Made by a program: the position numbers and the translations under genes
Source: Diphasiastrum complanatum
Lineage: Eukaryota; Streptophyta; Lycopodiopsida; Lycopodiales; Lycopodiaceae
DNA length: 64,000 nt
Reading direction: 5' to 3'
NCBI GenBank assembly: GCA_029204225.1
Contig: CM055102.1
Location: 29,609,632-29,673,631, forward strand
The notes under the pieces: generated by a model
Databases searched by the model: none
Seen by the model: only the letters and a program-made list of their open reading frames with translations
What the model was told of the DNA's origin: nothing
Shown: one piece after another, positions 47,922 through 59,917 of the stretch
Layout of the letters: each line of letters opens with the position of its first letter
Numbering within the stretch: the first letter of the stretch is position 1

Positions 47922-47959
<38 letters not shown>

Positions 47960-48200
47960 GATCACCAACTATGAGGAGTCAACTATTGATAAAAGGCGTT
48001 CTCTGCTATCTGACCTTACGTATCATCATCCTCTCATCTCCTTTGCCCTCGCTCAATTACATGTATATATACATATCAGCTGAAGAATCTTGTACTAGCT
48101 TAACTTTACAGCTACAAGATTGATAACAGCTGTAAAACTGATTAGTTCGTTGATGGAGCGTGAAGGCTTTCTGGTCTGATAGCAAAAATTTGTGTATTTT
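47661..48200 (-). repeat. Copia LTR-like segment related to family A, minus strand
   Basis: Its reverse complement shares gactcctca(t/a)agtt...gatcatagagagagag and gtaggatcac(g)tgcttatca with 1265-1390. It contains a CT microsatellite (about 47923-47957) at the same place as the GA run of the other copy. Two repeats of caatttaggcgtc...gatagccatacgattatctgataa-like sequence lie at 47683-47790. The ends are not resolved. Confidence 0.55.
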
Positions 48201-48844
48201 TTGACAGACTGGAAATGCGACACCCTTTGGCCTTTGCCACCGATACACAGTGACTTACGTGGTCCTGTGAGCATACCTTCCTTGGGTAAGGCTCTATATT
48301 TTATTACATTCATTGATTACTACTCCCGATTTACCAGAGTTATGTTCATTAAGAACAAGTCAGAAGCATTCACTTGCTTCAAAAAATTCAAGTAATATTG
48401 AATCAGACTGGTCAGAAAATCAAGGCCCTACGGTCTGATTCGGGGGGAGAGTACCTATCAAATGCGATGAAGGACTATCTGTTGTCATGTGGCGTGCACC
48501 ATCAGTTTACTACAAGCTACACTCCTCAACAAAACGGAGTAGCTGAGCGGAAGAACCGCACACTGTTGGAAGCTGCACGATCCATGACAACCAATGCTAA
48601 TTTACCTCAAACATTCTAGGTAGAAGCAATCTCTACGGCCTGCTATCTGCAGAACTACTCTAGCACTAAAGCAGTTGATTCCAAGACACCGTTTGAAGCC
48701 TACTACAGATACAAACCAAGCTTGAAACATCTACGTGTTTTCGGATGTCTTTGCTATGCACAAGTGCCATCTGATCTGAGGAAGAAGCTGGACCCAATAA
48801 GCTGTAAGAACATCTCAATTGCAAATCAGATTCATAGCAGTTAG
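48201..48844 (+). pseudogene. Ty1/copia integrase, near-complete core
   Basis: Plus reading gives HSDLRGPVSIPSLG (first Asp), FITFIDYYSRF, then after a shift KALRSDSGGEYLS (second Asp) and NGVAERKNRTLLEAARSM (Glu), PQTF then a stop, VEAISTACYLQN, KTPFEAYYRYKPS and LRVFGCLCYAQVP. It ends at KKLDPIS and jumps directly to the polypurine tract, so all of RT and RNase H is deleted. Confidence 0.9.
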
Positions 48845-48856
48845 CTTAAGGGGGAG
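48845..48856 (+). other. Polypurine tract of copia element
   Basis: cttaagggggag directly precedes the LTR start TGTTGGAATTTAATC at 48857, the same arrangement as at 733-744. Confidence 0.8.
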
Positions 48857-49315
48857 TGTTGGAATTTAATCTAACTCCTACTCATCCCAACAGCCCTCCT
48901 TCCTTCTCTAAATTTTACTCTCTCAAATGTAACCTGCAGAAAATTGAACCGTCGCTACAATCTGGTTTTTTACTCACATTTTTTTACACAACCGAAAAAT
49001 GCGAAAAACCCGACACTGTGTTTTTACACTAAGTTTTCTGACAGGCGACACTGTAGTTTTATACGGTTTTCTACACAGGCGAAAAACCCGACACTGCAGT
49101 TTTACACGGGTTTTACACAGGCAAAAAAGACGAAAAACCTGACACTGTATTTTTACACGGGTCTTCTGACAGGCGAAAAATGTGACACTTGCCCTACAAA
49201 AAGCCGAAGGTGTCCTACAGGTAAAGACAGTGTCCTACAAATCCCGAAGGTGTCTTCCAAATGTCGAAGATGTCTTACAAATCCCGAAGGCTGCCCTCAA
49301 GTATCTAATAGACAA
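48857..49315 (+). repeat. Copia 3' LTR related to family A, with internal minisatellite
   Basis: It begins TGTTGGAATTTAATCTAACTCCTACTC, like 744 and the complement of 12498. From about 48985 to 49275 it contains degenerate tandem units built on gaaaaacc(c)gacactgt...tttacacgggttttctgacaggc and then ctacaaatcccgaaggtgtc. The right end is not clear. Confidence 0.75.
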
Positions 49316-49537
49316 TAAGTTCTTTGTTAATATGGGTACATAAGGTACACCATTAAGCTGTCTAGTGATGCCATCAGAGAATTGTAGTCGAATAGAGCCT
49401 TGGCCTTCGACTTGATGTGAACTGGAGTCACCAAAGAAGATGTACTTTGATTCTGTAGCTGTGAGTGTAGAGAAGAGGTCCTTGCATGGTGTCATGTGAT
49501 GAGAGGCACCTGAATCGAGATACCATTGATGGGCCTA
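49316..49537 (-). pseudogene. Ty1/copia protease fragment
   Basis: Minus reading from 49537 gives [17 protein letters not shown] with the D-S-G active-site triad of copia retropepsin, then SKYIFFGDSSSHQVEGQGSI and a NGVPYVP...LTKNLLS stretch, the usual order. It is interrupted by the gypsy block on one side and the LTR on the other. Confidence 0.88.
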
Positions 49538-50640
49538 AATGGTTGTGAATTCTCAACAATTCTTAACTCAGTACATTTAGATCATGAACAAACAGTGAAA
49601 GAACAGATCATAAATGAATTTAGGGATGTTTTTGCATCTGAATTACCTCATGGTTTACCACCATCTAGATCAGTAGACGGCAAGATTGAGTTAATTCCAG
49701 GAAGTCAACCTGTCTCTAGACAACCTTATAGGTTCTCTCAGAAAGAGGAGACAGAGATTTCAAATCAACTAGAAAACTATCTGAGGATGGGACATATACA
49801 ACCTAGTAAATCACCATGGGGCGCTCCTGTTCTTCTTAAAGCGAAGAAAGATGGAGGTTTTTGGATGTGTGTGGATTACAAGGGTCTTAATAAAGTGACT
49901 ATCAAAAATAAATATCCATTACCCAGGATGGATGACCTTGTAGATCGTTTGAGTGGAGCATGGTATTTCATCAAGATAGATCTCAGGACAACGTACCATC
50001 AAATAAGAATTAAGTCGGAAGATGTCTAAAAGACAAAATTTCTTTCTAGATTTGGTCATTATGAATTCCTAGTATTGCCATTTGGATTAACGAATGCTCC
50101 AGCAACGGTCCAACAAATGATGAACGATTTATTTCGTCCATATTTGGGGAAGTTTGTGGTGGTATTCTTAGACAACATTCTCGTTTACAGTAAATCCTTG
50201 GTGGAACGCGTAGAACACTTAAAAATCGTCTTGATGAAAACGCTAAAGAGTCCAAGTGTGATTTCTTTAAGCAAGAGTTGCTTTATCTCGGTCATAAGAT
50301 CACAGTAGATGGGATCAATATTGACGAGGGTAAAATTAAGATTGTGATTGAGTGGCCAATTCCGGGAACAATGAGCCAAGTAAAGTCATTTTTAGGTTTT
50401 ACACTTTTCTTCAAGAGATTTATTGAGGATTATGCTAAGTTAGCAACACCGCTTAATAATCTGACAAAAGGAATTGTTAATAAAAAGAAAAAGAGGAATC
50501 AACCTAGTCTGCCTGTTGTTTGGAACGAGAAATTGAATCAATGTTTTGAGAAACTTAAAACAATGATTGTTTCCCTTATAGTGGTATTAGAGCTCCCATG
50601 TTACAAATTGCAAATCCAGATTTACCTTATGTCGTGAGAA
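49538..50640 (+). pseudogene. Ty3/gypsy reverse transcriptase
   Basis: Plus reading gives [35 protein letters not shown], then the RT domain with [37 protein letters not shown] and [11 protein letters not shown], a stop at 50027, then [21 protein letters not shown]. The catalytic box is FLDN (50165-50176) in place of FLDD. Then the thumb has [14 protein letters not shown] and VKSFLGFTLFFKRFI. Frameshifts lie at about 50235 and 50600. It is of the chromovirus/Tekay-like style of Ty3 RT, different from the relic at 3.2-7.4 kb. Confidence 0.93.
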
Positions 50641-51090
50641 CAGACGCAAGTGATGTTGTAGTTGGAGCGGTTCCATTACAAATGGATAGGCCACTAGCGT
50701 TTGAGAGCAAAAAATTCATTGGTCCTTAGTTGCGTTATACTACACAGAAAAAGGAATTGTTTGCTGTAATCCATGCACTTAAAACCTAGAGACACTACTT
50801 GTATGGTAGTAAGTTTGTAGTGTATACGGATCACCAGCCTCTTAAGTATTTCTGTAATCAACATGATCTTCGGGGGAGAAAAGCACGATGGGTTGAATTG
50901 ATGCAAGAATTCAATCATGAAATCCTTTACATAACAAGCAGCTCTAATCAAGTTGCAGATGCTCTTAGTCGGATCGGTGAACTGAATGAGTTGTCATTCA
51001 CCCAGATTTCTACGGATCTATATCTTTCGCTGAGAGGAAAATATGAATCAGATTCCCATTTTGGTCACATTTGGAACATTGTTTAGGCTG
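50641..51090 (+). pseudogene. Ty3/gypsy RNase H
   Basis: It reads PYVVRTDASDVVVGAV (first Asp), FESKKFIGP, a stop, YTTQKKELFAVIHALK (Glu), YGSKFVVYTDHQPLKYF (Asp) and SNQVADALSRI (final Asp). All RNase H acidic residues are present, but two stops interrupt. Confidence 0.9.
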
Positions 51091-51486
51091 AAAGAAATGT
51101 GGACAGTGTTGAGTCAGAAATACAGAGGACTCAACTAACTAAGAAAGATATGAAGGTTGTGGAACAATTCACCATTCGAGATGGATTACTATTTCGGAAT
51201 GGGAAAGTTTACGTACCTGGTGATGATGAGCTCAAACATAAGATTTTGTTTGAATGTCATGACATACCCTGTGCAGGACATCCCGGTATGCACAGGACTC
51301 TGGACTTGGTTAAGAGAGAATTTTATTGGCCAAAGCTCAAGCCATATGTTGAGCCATATGTTGTTAAATACAAACCCTTTCAACTAGCAAAGGTTGAACG
51401 CCATAAGGCTGGTGGTTTGTTGCATCTGTTAGATATCCCAGATAAGAAATAGGAAAGCATATCTATGGATTTTGTAGTTGGACTTC
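51091..51486 (+). pseudogene. Ty3/gypsy integrase N-terminus, truncated
   Basis: It reads GLLFRNGKVYVPGDDELKH, ECHDIPCAGHPGMHRT with both zinc-binding His residues, and REFYWPKL. The expected C-x2-C has become Y-x2-F (KYKPFQ), so the zinc site is broken. After a stop comes SISMDFVVGLPKTQ, the core start with the first catalytic Asp, ending at 51486 where a minus-strand copia fragment begins. Confidence 0.88.
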
Positions 51487-51975
51487 CAAAGACCCAACGA
51501 TAAAGATGCTCACTCCTATAATTGCTCTATGATGGCTTGCTTGGTAAAGTGCCATTGAGTTCATGTGGCATAGTCTTCTGTGCCACAAAGTGTCTGGCTG
51601 GTCATCATGAGTCTGATGCACCTGATCTATAGGTAGGCATACCTTCAGATGATATAGATTACCTTTCCTTCTGCCTTGAGCGATCAGAGTACTGGTACTG
51701 GCATCAACCACGTTGCATGCTTCGTCAAAAAATGTCAAACGCATCCCTGCATCTGCTATTCTTGCTACAAAAAGCAAGTCTTGCTGCAGTGTAGGCACGA
51801 ACAGAACGTCTTCGTGCCGTCTGTCTCTGCCATTGGTGTTGAGCCACAGTGAACCAATACTATTCACTTGATGTTTAGATCCATCTCCAAGAACTATGAA
51901 TCTTGAAGGATCCGCACTTCTGAAATCAAACATTATTCATCTTGATTCACAAAGTGTGAGGTGGCTCCTGAATCT
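51487..51975 (-). pseudogene. Ty1/copia protease tail and pre-integrase
   Basis: Minus reading gives FRSADPSRFIVLGDGSKHQV, a protease C-terminal stretch, DVLFVPTLQQDLLFV, then LWHRRLCHMNSMALYQAS, the His pair of the integrase zinc region. It matches the subfamily of the plus-strand fragment at 12594. It is cut at 51487 beside the gypsy integrase. The N-terminal active-site part of the protease lies in broken frames upstream. Confidence 0.87.
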
Positions 51976-52129
51976 AGGATCACCTCATGTGTGTCACATG
52001 TTGATGCTGCACACACGTCTTCACAGATGTAGGCAGTCGAACAGTTTCTGTTCAATCTTTCTTCACTCATTTTTGAGCTCTCGGACTCCTTGACATAGGA
52101 TGAACTGTTGTTGTTCTCCTATCTGTTTT

Positions 52130-52983
52130 GTGCTGATTTGTTTCTTGGGTTCAGGCGGCAATCCACGGCTACATGACCCTTCTTGTGGCAGTGGATACAC
52201 TCAATCTTGGGATTGAGCCAACATGTATCAATTGTGTGTCCATCTCATCTGCATCTCATGCAAGTCTTCTTTTCTGCACCTTGATGCTTCGACCTCCCTT
52301 TGCTCTTCCAGTTGCCTTTCCTGGTCCCCTCTGCTTGCTGATCACGATCTTGCCTATGATTCGACTCCCTCTTAGACTTAAATTGTCTCTTGGATTTTTC
52401 TTTGTTGCCGCAGGGGGCCTGGTCAGAACCATCTTTGTGATCAAGATATTCTCTAGCCTCGACTTCCTCTCGAATCTCGACAATTGCCTTTTCGAGGTTC
52501 ATGGTAGGATCTTTCGCGAGCAGGGCTCTCATTGTCTGGAATGATCTGGGTAAGGCTCTGAACAGGTATGTGAGCTGCTTCTCAGCTGACACTGCATTCT
52601 CTGCTCCAGAGTTGTGTAGTGATAGAAACAGATCCTTTATCTTCCTCACAAAAGAAGTGAGGTCTTTTCCATCCCACTGTAGATTCGTCAGCTGATCTTC
52701 CAGCATCATGATTTGACTCGATGGATGAACATAGCAAGGCTACTACTGCCTTGTCATTTTTCTCCCTCCACTCGCGTAGCTCCTTGTCTGATGTCGTAGG
52801 CATTTCTTCTCTGCCATCCACCCAGGGGAATAAACCCTCGCCCTTGAGTGTCAGTGATGTCTTAACTTTCCAGGCTAGAAAGTTAGATCCTGAAGAATCA
52901 AGAATTGTGCAGATCTTGCTCTGCATGATGCTGATTGAAGCCGTTGCTTCTTGAAGTCTATTCTCTTGTTGATGGTTGTTCAT
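52130..52983 (-). pseudogene. Ty1/copia gag with zinc knuckle
   Basis: The start ATG is at 52983 (MNNHQQENRLQEATASIS), followed by NFLAWKVKTSLTLKGEG, WREKNDKAVVALLCSSI, a frameshift near 52700, then the Gag core with LTNLQWDGKDLTSFVRKI and TYLFRALPRSFQTMRAL, a basic Lys/Arg/Gln-rich linker, and a canonical knuckle CIHCHKKGHVAVDC (C-x2-C-x4-H-x4-C, about 52165-52205). It follows the primer-binding site at 53045-53057. It would form the particle shell; a frameshift breaks it. Confidence 0.9.
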
Positions 52984-53044
52984 TTGAATGCTTGGCCTCC
53001 TGGATCTGATAGTATTCTTGGCTACGTCAGATTATGACAAACCT

Positions 53045-53057
53045 GGCTCTGATACCA
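53045..53057 (-). other. Primer-binding site, initiator tRNA-Met type, minus strand
   Basis: The minus strand reads TGGTATCAGAGCC, adjacent to an LTR end ...CCTTATCA, and 62 bp ahead of the gag ATG at 52983. Confidence 0.9.
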
Positions 53058-53058
53058 T

Positions 53059-53990
53059 TGATAAGGCCAAATTGCAGTCGCGAAAGTGAACCAACAACGA
53101 TGCAAAGCAATTCTGATGGAGTTCAGGTGTGGTCGCTGGACACTATCAGCTGAATCACTCCTACAGTCCTCCAAAATGTAGTCAGGCACTGCTGATCTAC
53201 GTTTACAAATTAATGTAGCATTCAACAATTTCAACCAATGTGCGGAATCAAATAAATGGGAGAATCAGACACACGAATAACAACATACACATTTGCATTC
53301 AAGATCATACATCATAAAAGAGACATGTGCACAATGGCTACAAGATCATCTATTGATTTTCTCTGATTGTTCAGGCACTACATGCAGATCCACGCAGTGC
53401 GTTGGCGTGAGAGAAAATACAGTTCTCTCACGAGTGGATGTCTCGCTTACTAGTGGACTTGTGGATCTCTATGGATCCTACGTACAGAACTCGTCTCGCA
53501 TGCAGGCGGACTTCTTGTCTTTATTTTCATCTTGATTGCTTACTACCATCAAACTACTTCATCATTCTCTGTGTGTATGTCAAATATCATCCAGTAAGTA
53601 TATAGTCGCTCTATGTAACTTCAAGATTAGAGTAATTAAGCATCTACAACTAATCAGAAAATTACAAGAGTGGCAGATTAGCCACGACCTAGAGTGTATC
53701 TGCTGACATCACGCCATCAGATCAGATATCTGTACTTCTGGGTACTTGCATGAACTTGCTGGTACTTCATGGAGCGTGAGGGCAGAAAGGGTTTCGCGAC
53801 GATTTTCATGTCGCGTCATTTGGTTCGTCGTCATCGTCTGACTTTCTCCTGCTGGACCGCAAAAGATTATCGTTCGCGAATCTTTCGTGCTTTGTGTCTC
53901 TTGACATTCGTGTTCGCGAACATTTTTCGTCAGGTAGAGGGCTGAAAGCTAGCAAAGCTTTGTAAATAGAAATGCTTTGTTTCTTCAAGC
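53059..53990 (-). repeat. Copia 5' LTR region, minus strand, outer edge uncertain
   Basis: The inner end (minus ...GGCCTTATCA) abuts the primer-binding site. The region 53590-53790 resembles in style 48060-48180 (both have catggagcgtgagggc / gatggagcgtgaaggc). GC-rich, cgcgaa-containing sequence at 53795-53920 resembles 61460-61700, which ends in an LTR-like ctccaaca. I could not locate the outer TG. Confidence 0.55.
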
Positions 53991-56499
53991 ACCATAGCAC
54001 CAACCGCTAAACCTACCACTCACTCGAAAAGTTCCTTGGAAACTTCCACATTACCACAACCTTACCAGATTGATAGTCAAACATAGACGTTATATGAAAT
54101 AAGTTATTGCAAGACAATGAGAAAACAAATATTCCATAATCTACCTCTATTCCCAGACAAAAGCAACTTCTCCAGCGAATTGAAATTTTCTCTGTGCTCC
54201 TGCAACCTCAAATCTATATGTCTTTCCACTTTCTGATGAGATTTCCAACAACTGGATATATCAAAACGAATCTGAGAATCAGAAATCTAATTTTATGAAT
54301 CTCATCATTCGAAGAATACTAATGGGAATAATATCTTCTCCTTCTATGCCTTTCAAGCCATATTTTACAATATCTGCTATCAATGATGGTAGATTTAGTG
54401 TCACCAATCCTGCCTTGTTTTGACAAGGGCATCTCAGAGTTTTTTCCATTACTCTAAAGACCAATGGCAAATTGCCATTATCAAGATGCCATATAAATGT
54501 GAATAAATAAAATTTTTGTTCGACAAGTGCCATACAATTATCAACTCTCTGTAACGTCAATATCTTTTCATGTTTTTCATTATCCTTTTTGTGAGATTGA
54601 TTTTTGCATGCAAAATAACTACTGCACATGAGTCATCATTGTAGAGTATCTCGAGAACAAATTTCTTATTCATCTATCTCTCTCCAGATCACCTTGTAGA
54701 GAGATTAGGATTTTTGTGCATCTTTCAAATCTCTAAAATCCATGTCACTTCAGAGTTGATTCTTGCATCTCATTGCCATATTAACTTTAGAGTCAACTAC
54801 AACAAGATTGAGACAAATTTAGTTAATTTTTGTTGAATCTTCAGTCCAGTCGCATGTTCAACGTTTTTCAATTGCGTGTTTCAAACAACGATCCAACCTT
54901 GAGCATGCAGGTTACAAGTAACAACATCCCCATCCACAGATCTTTTGGGGGGGAGAGAGTGGATTTGTAGGCATCCACTAGAACAGCCACGTTGCTAGCA
55001 ACACACCACCAGCCAAGGTCACAAAACCAAAGACGAAAAAGACAAGGCTAAGAAGACAAATGGGCAATCCAAAGGGACTCAATCAAAAGAAGTACCCCAG
55101 TCATGACAAAGATCCTTCAGTACATTGGAAGTACAAGTATTGAAAAATTAGACTTCTTCTTCCACTCCCATGCCTATTCTATCATCCACACCATTGATGT
55201 CACCACCACCACCCTTCCTTCCATTTCTCTATTTTCCATCATCTTGTTACCCATATGAAATCTCCAGTTTTTAGACCTTGATAGTCTTACCGAAGCAGCT
55301 AAGACATTGCAAGTGTTTTGCGGAGACCAACTACCACCTACAATGGATGGTAAGCCAAAAATAAGAAGATTAAGAAAGCAGACGAAGCAACTAGAAAAAA
55401 TAAAGAGAAAGAGCCAAGAAAATGAGGAGGAAAGGATGAAACTTAAGTAACAGATGAGTCAGATCGATCTTGGTCAAAAGAAACTCTCTGGAGCAATGAT
55501 AGTCGAATCTCCTCCTATGAAGCCCGAAGAGATTCCAAAGTAACGGATCAAAGGAAAGAGCTACATAAAAGAAAAAAATAAAAGACAACAGTGATCCTGC
55601 AAGACAAACTGAGTCCCTGAAGCCAATGGTGGTCAAAGCTCGACATTGCAAGGGTCCAAGGCTGCAACTGTAGTACTATTAGTTCCTTCATCCTTCCACC
55701 AAGTCCCTATCTAACCCATCCACCCAAATCTATTTCTACCACTAATTTGATGATAAGTCCATTCCCTTGAAGACTGATAACCCAAGGTTTGTGCAACCTG
55801 TCAATCGAAGATTCTCCTCTTCTCATCAAGGAAAGAGCATCGACAAGACTGGAACTTCAACTGAGAGAAGAACTGAGGAAACACCCAGAAGAAAATGGAG
55901 GATACAGACCTCCTAGAAGTCGGAATCTGCCAAGAAACTAAAAGTGAGACCATCCATGGCAGATGCAAAAAAATAAAGAAAAAGACAAAAAGGAAGCACT
56001 CAAGCATGCAAGGTTGTAAAGCAACTAGGAGCTCTCCAATTATGAAGAAAGCAACCATTTGCGGCATAGGACATTTTGGTTAAATTGCGACAATTTGCGA
56101 AAATAGTTTTTGTGGTACAAACCGACAACAATAAGCACTTGGTTTTATGCAAGCGAACAAGGATCCACACTTTTCCAAGTGATGATCGAAGATGCCAATG
56201 CGGAAGCAGAGCGATATCATCCAATATGGGTTGCAGTGGGTCCTGCAACACATTAGAGGTGGGATGATGTTGGTTGATTCTGGCGAATTCCCAAGATACT
56301 TGGCCAGAGCTACCCAAGAGCAGCTCTCACCTTAGATTGAGGAGGTCTCTGAGAAGATGAGGTGAACGAAGACTGAGAGTTGAGGAATGCTAGTTAAGAA
56401 TGAAAAGTAGAAACTGTGTGAGCCTCATGGTGAATCTTGATAGATGGAATGACCATGTAGAAACTAGTATTTCTAGACATTTGTAATTAATGCAAGTAG
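53991..56499. other. No gene recognised, one 116-codon unknown frame
   Basis: AT-rich DNA. A minus-strand frame at 54279-54629 (includes LVTLNLPSLIADIVKYGLKG) reads like real protein but matches nothing I know. 55280-55560 on the plus strand is Lys/Glu-rich with stops. Neither is supported as a gene. Confidence 0.45.
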
Positions 56500-56700
56500 A
56501 CCCCTCTTAGAAAAGTAGGCTGCTCCTATCTGTTCCATGCAAGTAGAAACTTTTCCAGTTGAGCCTGGGTCTTGACTTGTGTACAAACCCAATGCCAAGC
56601 CCCTACCATTGCACCTAGCAAAACACAGCAACATGCCATACCTCCAAGTGAAGGATCTATACCCATTTTTTATCCTCAACCATTCGAAGGACTATATTAA
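56500..56700 (+). pseudogene. Orphan Ty3/gypsy gag fragment
   Basis: The nucleotide sequence matches the reverse complement of about 6800-6965: gcaagtagaaacttt(g/t)ccagttga, gggtcttgac, acaaacccaatgccaagcccct and ctccaagtgaag are shared. It is therefore a second copy of the gag linker after the zinc knuckles, in plus orientation, with no other part of the element beside it. Confidence 0.8.
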
Positions 56701-58384
56701 ATCAAACAATGCAAACTATTAAGCAAATCAAAATTAAGCCAATAATCCAAGCTAGCATGGCAATTTACCAATTCCAATACATACTCAACTAGAGCACACA
56801 ATCCAAATCCAAAAAGAAACTTTTTTTTTCCTTGAAAAAAAGAGTGGCCCTACCTCAATTTCTTATAACTTAAACAATCCTCAACCAATTTCAGATTGGG
56901 TTAGATATATTAACTACTCTCTTCAAGGGCTATAAGAAGCATAAGGCACCCACCAAACTTGCTATTTTGAGATTAATGAAACTAAAGAACATGATTTTTG
57001 AGACACGTTTATAGTAAATCAGATCGCCTACTAATCACTTCCACTTTAATTCTAAAATAATCTCTTGAATACCTAAGATTGAGGTACAATTGATAAAGTC
57101 TCAAATTCTATATTCATGAAGACATCATCCACTTGAACTTAGTACCTCTGATAATTGTCAACTGTGAAAGAGTTCTGCAAGAAACTAAAAAGTTAGAAAT
57201 ATGCATAATGTATCACAAAATTGATTTTATCAAACTTGTGTATATAAAAGTACATTAAAAATCTCTTACCATGTCACACTAATCAAATTCTAACATCCGT
57301 TCTCAAGTAAATCATGCCCAACAATACAATTTTTTGGTGGCTTGAAAAACATATACATCTTTTCTAGAGCTCAAAGAATTCCTCCTCACTTGGTGTATTT
57401 GCTTCATAAGCGCATTTTCTCATCATTGCAACTTCTAGGGCTTGACTACTAGACATCCAATTGTCTATAGCTTTATAGTCAATCTCATCCTTAAGACAAT
57501 CATATTCATATATAATATCAAAGAACTATGGTATTTTGTTTGACAAGACAAATACTATTTCATCTTCTCTAAGAGCCACAATATCTCTAGTATTATTTGA
57601 AGAGAGGTAAGGCTCATTATTTATCTAATAAACATGAATATAGAGCAATGCCTTAGACTTATTGTATTCTTCTACTTATGAAGTAGAGGATATGACAATT
57701 GCTTATGATCGGTAGAGTCAAATGATGAACCTATCTTTGGTTCGTCATCCTCATCCATCACTTCATCTCGAGTGTCTTACTTTGGATGAAAAGAACATTC
57801 ACATGAATAAGTTTCAAACTAAGATGTTTTTGATGATTTTGTCTCATTAGGAATAAGTGCAAATATGAAGAACATGAAAGCTAACCCTATGCTTGTGACT
57901 ATCTGTGACTTGCTTTAGACTATTATCAAACTCCATGAATTTTCTTAAATGTTTCTACTTACCTTCTAGCTGAGCACAAACCAAATCTATAAATTGCACA
58001 GACTCTATATGATCTACCAAGAGCCCATGATTAGCAATATTTTGACAAGTTTTGGTAAACAACCAAAAAAGCAAAATTTGTGCTGCATCACAAATCTTAT
58101 TGTATCAAACTTTTGGGCAAAATAACTTGAGCTAAAATAGTCATCCTGCTTGTAAACACCAACACCATACAAAAAGTTCCGAGTCCATAGGCCTCTTTTC
58201 CCTTGAGATGAGGATGCCATCGTAAAAAATCAATATACTATCTTCTATTGAGATGACATAACCTAGCCTGTGATAAATCTAATACATAAGCAACTTTGGT
58301 GTATTGTGCTTGTGGAAATTAGTTGCATAGTGATTTTTGACTAAGGCTTACCCAACTAGCCAAGATCACTAAACTAGATTCTAT
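56701..58384. other. No gene recognised
   Basis: AT-rich DNA. On the minus strand 58220 down to 57300 there are several short protein-like stretches (a 68-codon frame starting MASSSQGKRGLWTRNF at 58220, and YEYDCLKDEIDYKAIDNWM / MRKCAYEANTPSEEEF at 57360-57510). They could be pieces of a decayed transposase, but no catalytic motif supports this. Confidence 0.4.
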
Positions 58385-58909
58385 TTTAACACCCAGAAGG
58401 CAGATGGAAATAACAAATTGCAGCTAACTAAGCAGTTAACAAATAAAGCATGCCACAATAAACCAATGAAAAGGAGACAAGAGGAGGCCCGAGCACCTTC
58501 CCTCAAGCTATGCACCTTTCCAAAGGAACACAAGTGAAATGACAAGATAATCTCAAGTCTAGAGAGCAATTTAGCATAATCTGAAAAGTGTTGTGTACAT
58601 GACAAATACCTCTCCTTTTATAGCAAGGAGGGTCTTCCATAAGTATACACTAACTCATGGGATTAGTTTAAAACTAGCCATTCTAGAACTTCTAACTTAG
58701 GACTTAGAACTTTAAAAGTTTCTAGCTTTGAAATTTAAGATAACTTAAGACAAACATTTCTAAGCTTAAGTTTCTTAAGTCTAAGTTCTAATCCTAAGTT
58801 TAAGTTATTTGATTATTTTAAGCTTCTACTCATGGACTTACAAAACACATGCCACGGAGTTTTATTTCTCTTTTTTATTTTGTTTCACTGTGTTTGCATA
58901 GTTGCTAAC
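58385..58909 (-). repeat. Copia-type LTR family C fragment, minus strand
   Basis: The minus strand begins TGTTAGCAACTATGC at 58909 and follows 1535-2010 (atgtgttttgtaagtccatgag, ggaagaccctccttgc, ggaaaggtgcatagcttgaggg) before diverging near 58440. It directly abuts the copia protease fragment at 58914. Confidence 0.8.
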
Positions 58910-58911
58910 AG

Positions 58912-59780
58912 ATGGTGCTAGAGTCTTCGAGGTAGATTAACTGATCTTTGGTATAAGTTATGTACTTAGTAAACCATTCTCTTCGAGGTGTCATAATCAG
59001 AGGTGTGCTCCTTAAACTTCACCACATTGGTAGAGTTCGGTTGTTGTTGTTGCTGCTTCTTTGCCTCGTTGTAGATTCGGATGCGACACTCCTTGATGCC
59101 GTGGTTCGCCCTCTTACAATATCTACAAAAGAGCTTATTTCTCGGTTCACTGCTCTCTGATTGAGTTTGAGGCTTCTACTACTACTGTTGTTGCACTTGA
59201 TTCTTGCCCTTGAAATTATGCTTCTTCTTGGTGTTATACAGGGCCAAGGACTTGTCTTTAACAGACAGATCACTGGTCTTTCTCCACATTTTTTTTTGAA
59301 AAAGATGATCGATGACCTTTTCAAGAGTCGGGTCAGGTTGAGTGGAGATCATCACAACAAAGTGCTCATAGGACTTTGGTAGAGAAGAAAGCAAGGTCAT
59401 AACAGCATCATCATCTTGAATAACGCATCCTACAGTTGACAATTGATCTAATAAAAATTCAAAACTATTGATGTGAAAAGTGATGTCTGTAGAATCAGAC
59501 ATTTTGAGTGTGAAGGATTTCCTTCTAAGGTGCAACCTTGTGGTTACATCTTGAGTCTCATACAAATTTGATAACAAGTCTAGTGCTTCCTTAGAGGACT
59601 TGCATGTGGTAATGTGAGGTATTTGGGAGTCGGCCAGACTCAGCGTGATCGATGCTAGGGCCTTCTGATCCTTGATCTTCCATGCCTTTGCTAATTGATG
59701 ATCAGCGTCAGACCTATCTACAACATCCCAAAGATCTCTACCTATCAACGTCATCGGAGTTTTAACTTCCATATATAGAA
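58912..59780 (-). pseudogene. Ty1/copia gag with zinc knuckle and protease scrap
   Basis: ATG at 59772 (MEVKTPMTLIGRDLWDVVD), then the UBN2 core (LAKAWKIKDQKALASITLSL, SLYETQDVTTRLHLRRK, DDDAVMTLLSSLPKSYEHF), a stop near 59180, then a knuckle CRYCKRANHGIKEC (C-x2-C-x4-H-x4-C, about 59090-59130) and a Gln run. The first residues after the initiator are preceded by a break. At 58914-58945 a protease scrap reads LIYLEDSSTI, the same motif as at 60825. The primer-binding site is at 59902-59914. Confidence 0.88.
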
Positions 59781-59901
59781 GTTAGATCCGTTGAACTTGT
59801 CAATAATTCTAACTTCGTTAGATGAGAAACATGAAGAGTTACCAGTAAGAGACATATTGATAGTAATTCAAATAGAACAATCTCTTGGTTTATTGAGCTG
59901 A

Positions 59902-59914
59902 CGCTCTGATACCA
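59902..59914 (-). other. Primer-binding site, minus strand
   Basis: The minus strand reads TGGTATCAGAGCG, 130 bp ahead of the gag frame at 59772 and next to an LTR-like end ...GTTCCCACA (complement from 59918). Confidence 0.8.
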
Positions 59915-59917
59915 CCC

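Noticed and set aside
55391..56317. Hydrophobic minus-strand frames at 55391-55651 and 55801-56067 as membrane proteins
   Set aside because: They are the complement of Lys/Glu-rich AT-biased sequence, which yields Phe/Leu-rich translations by composition; no starts, motifs or conserved pattern.
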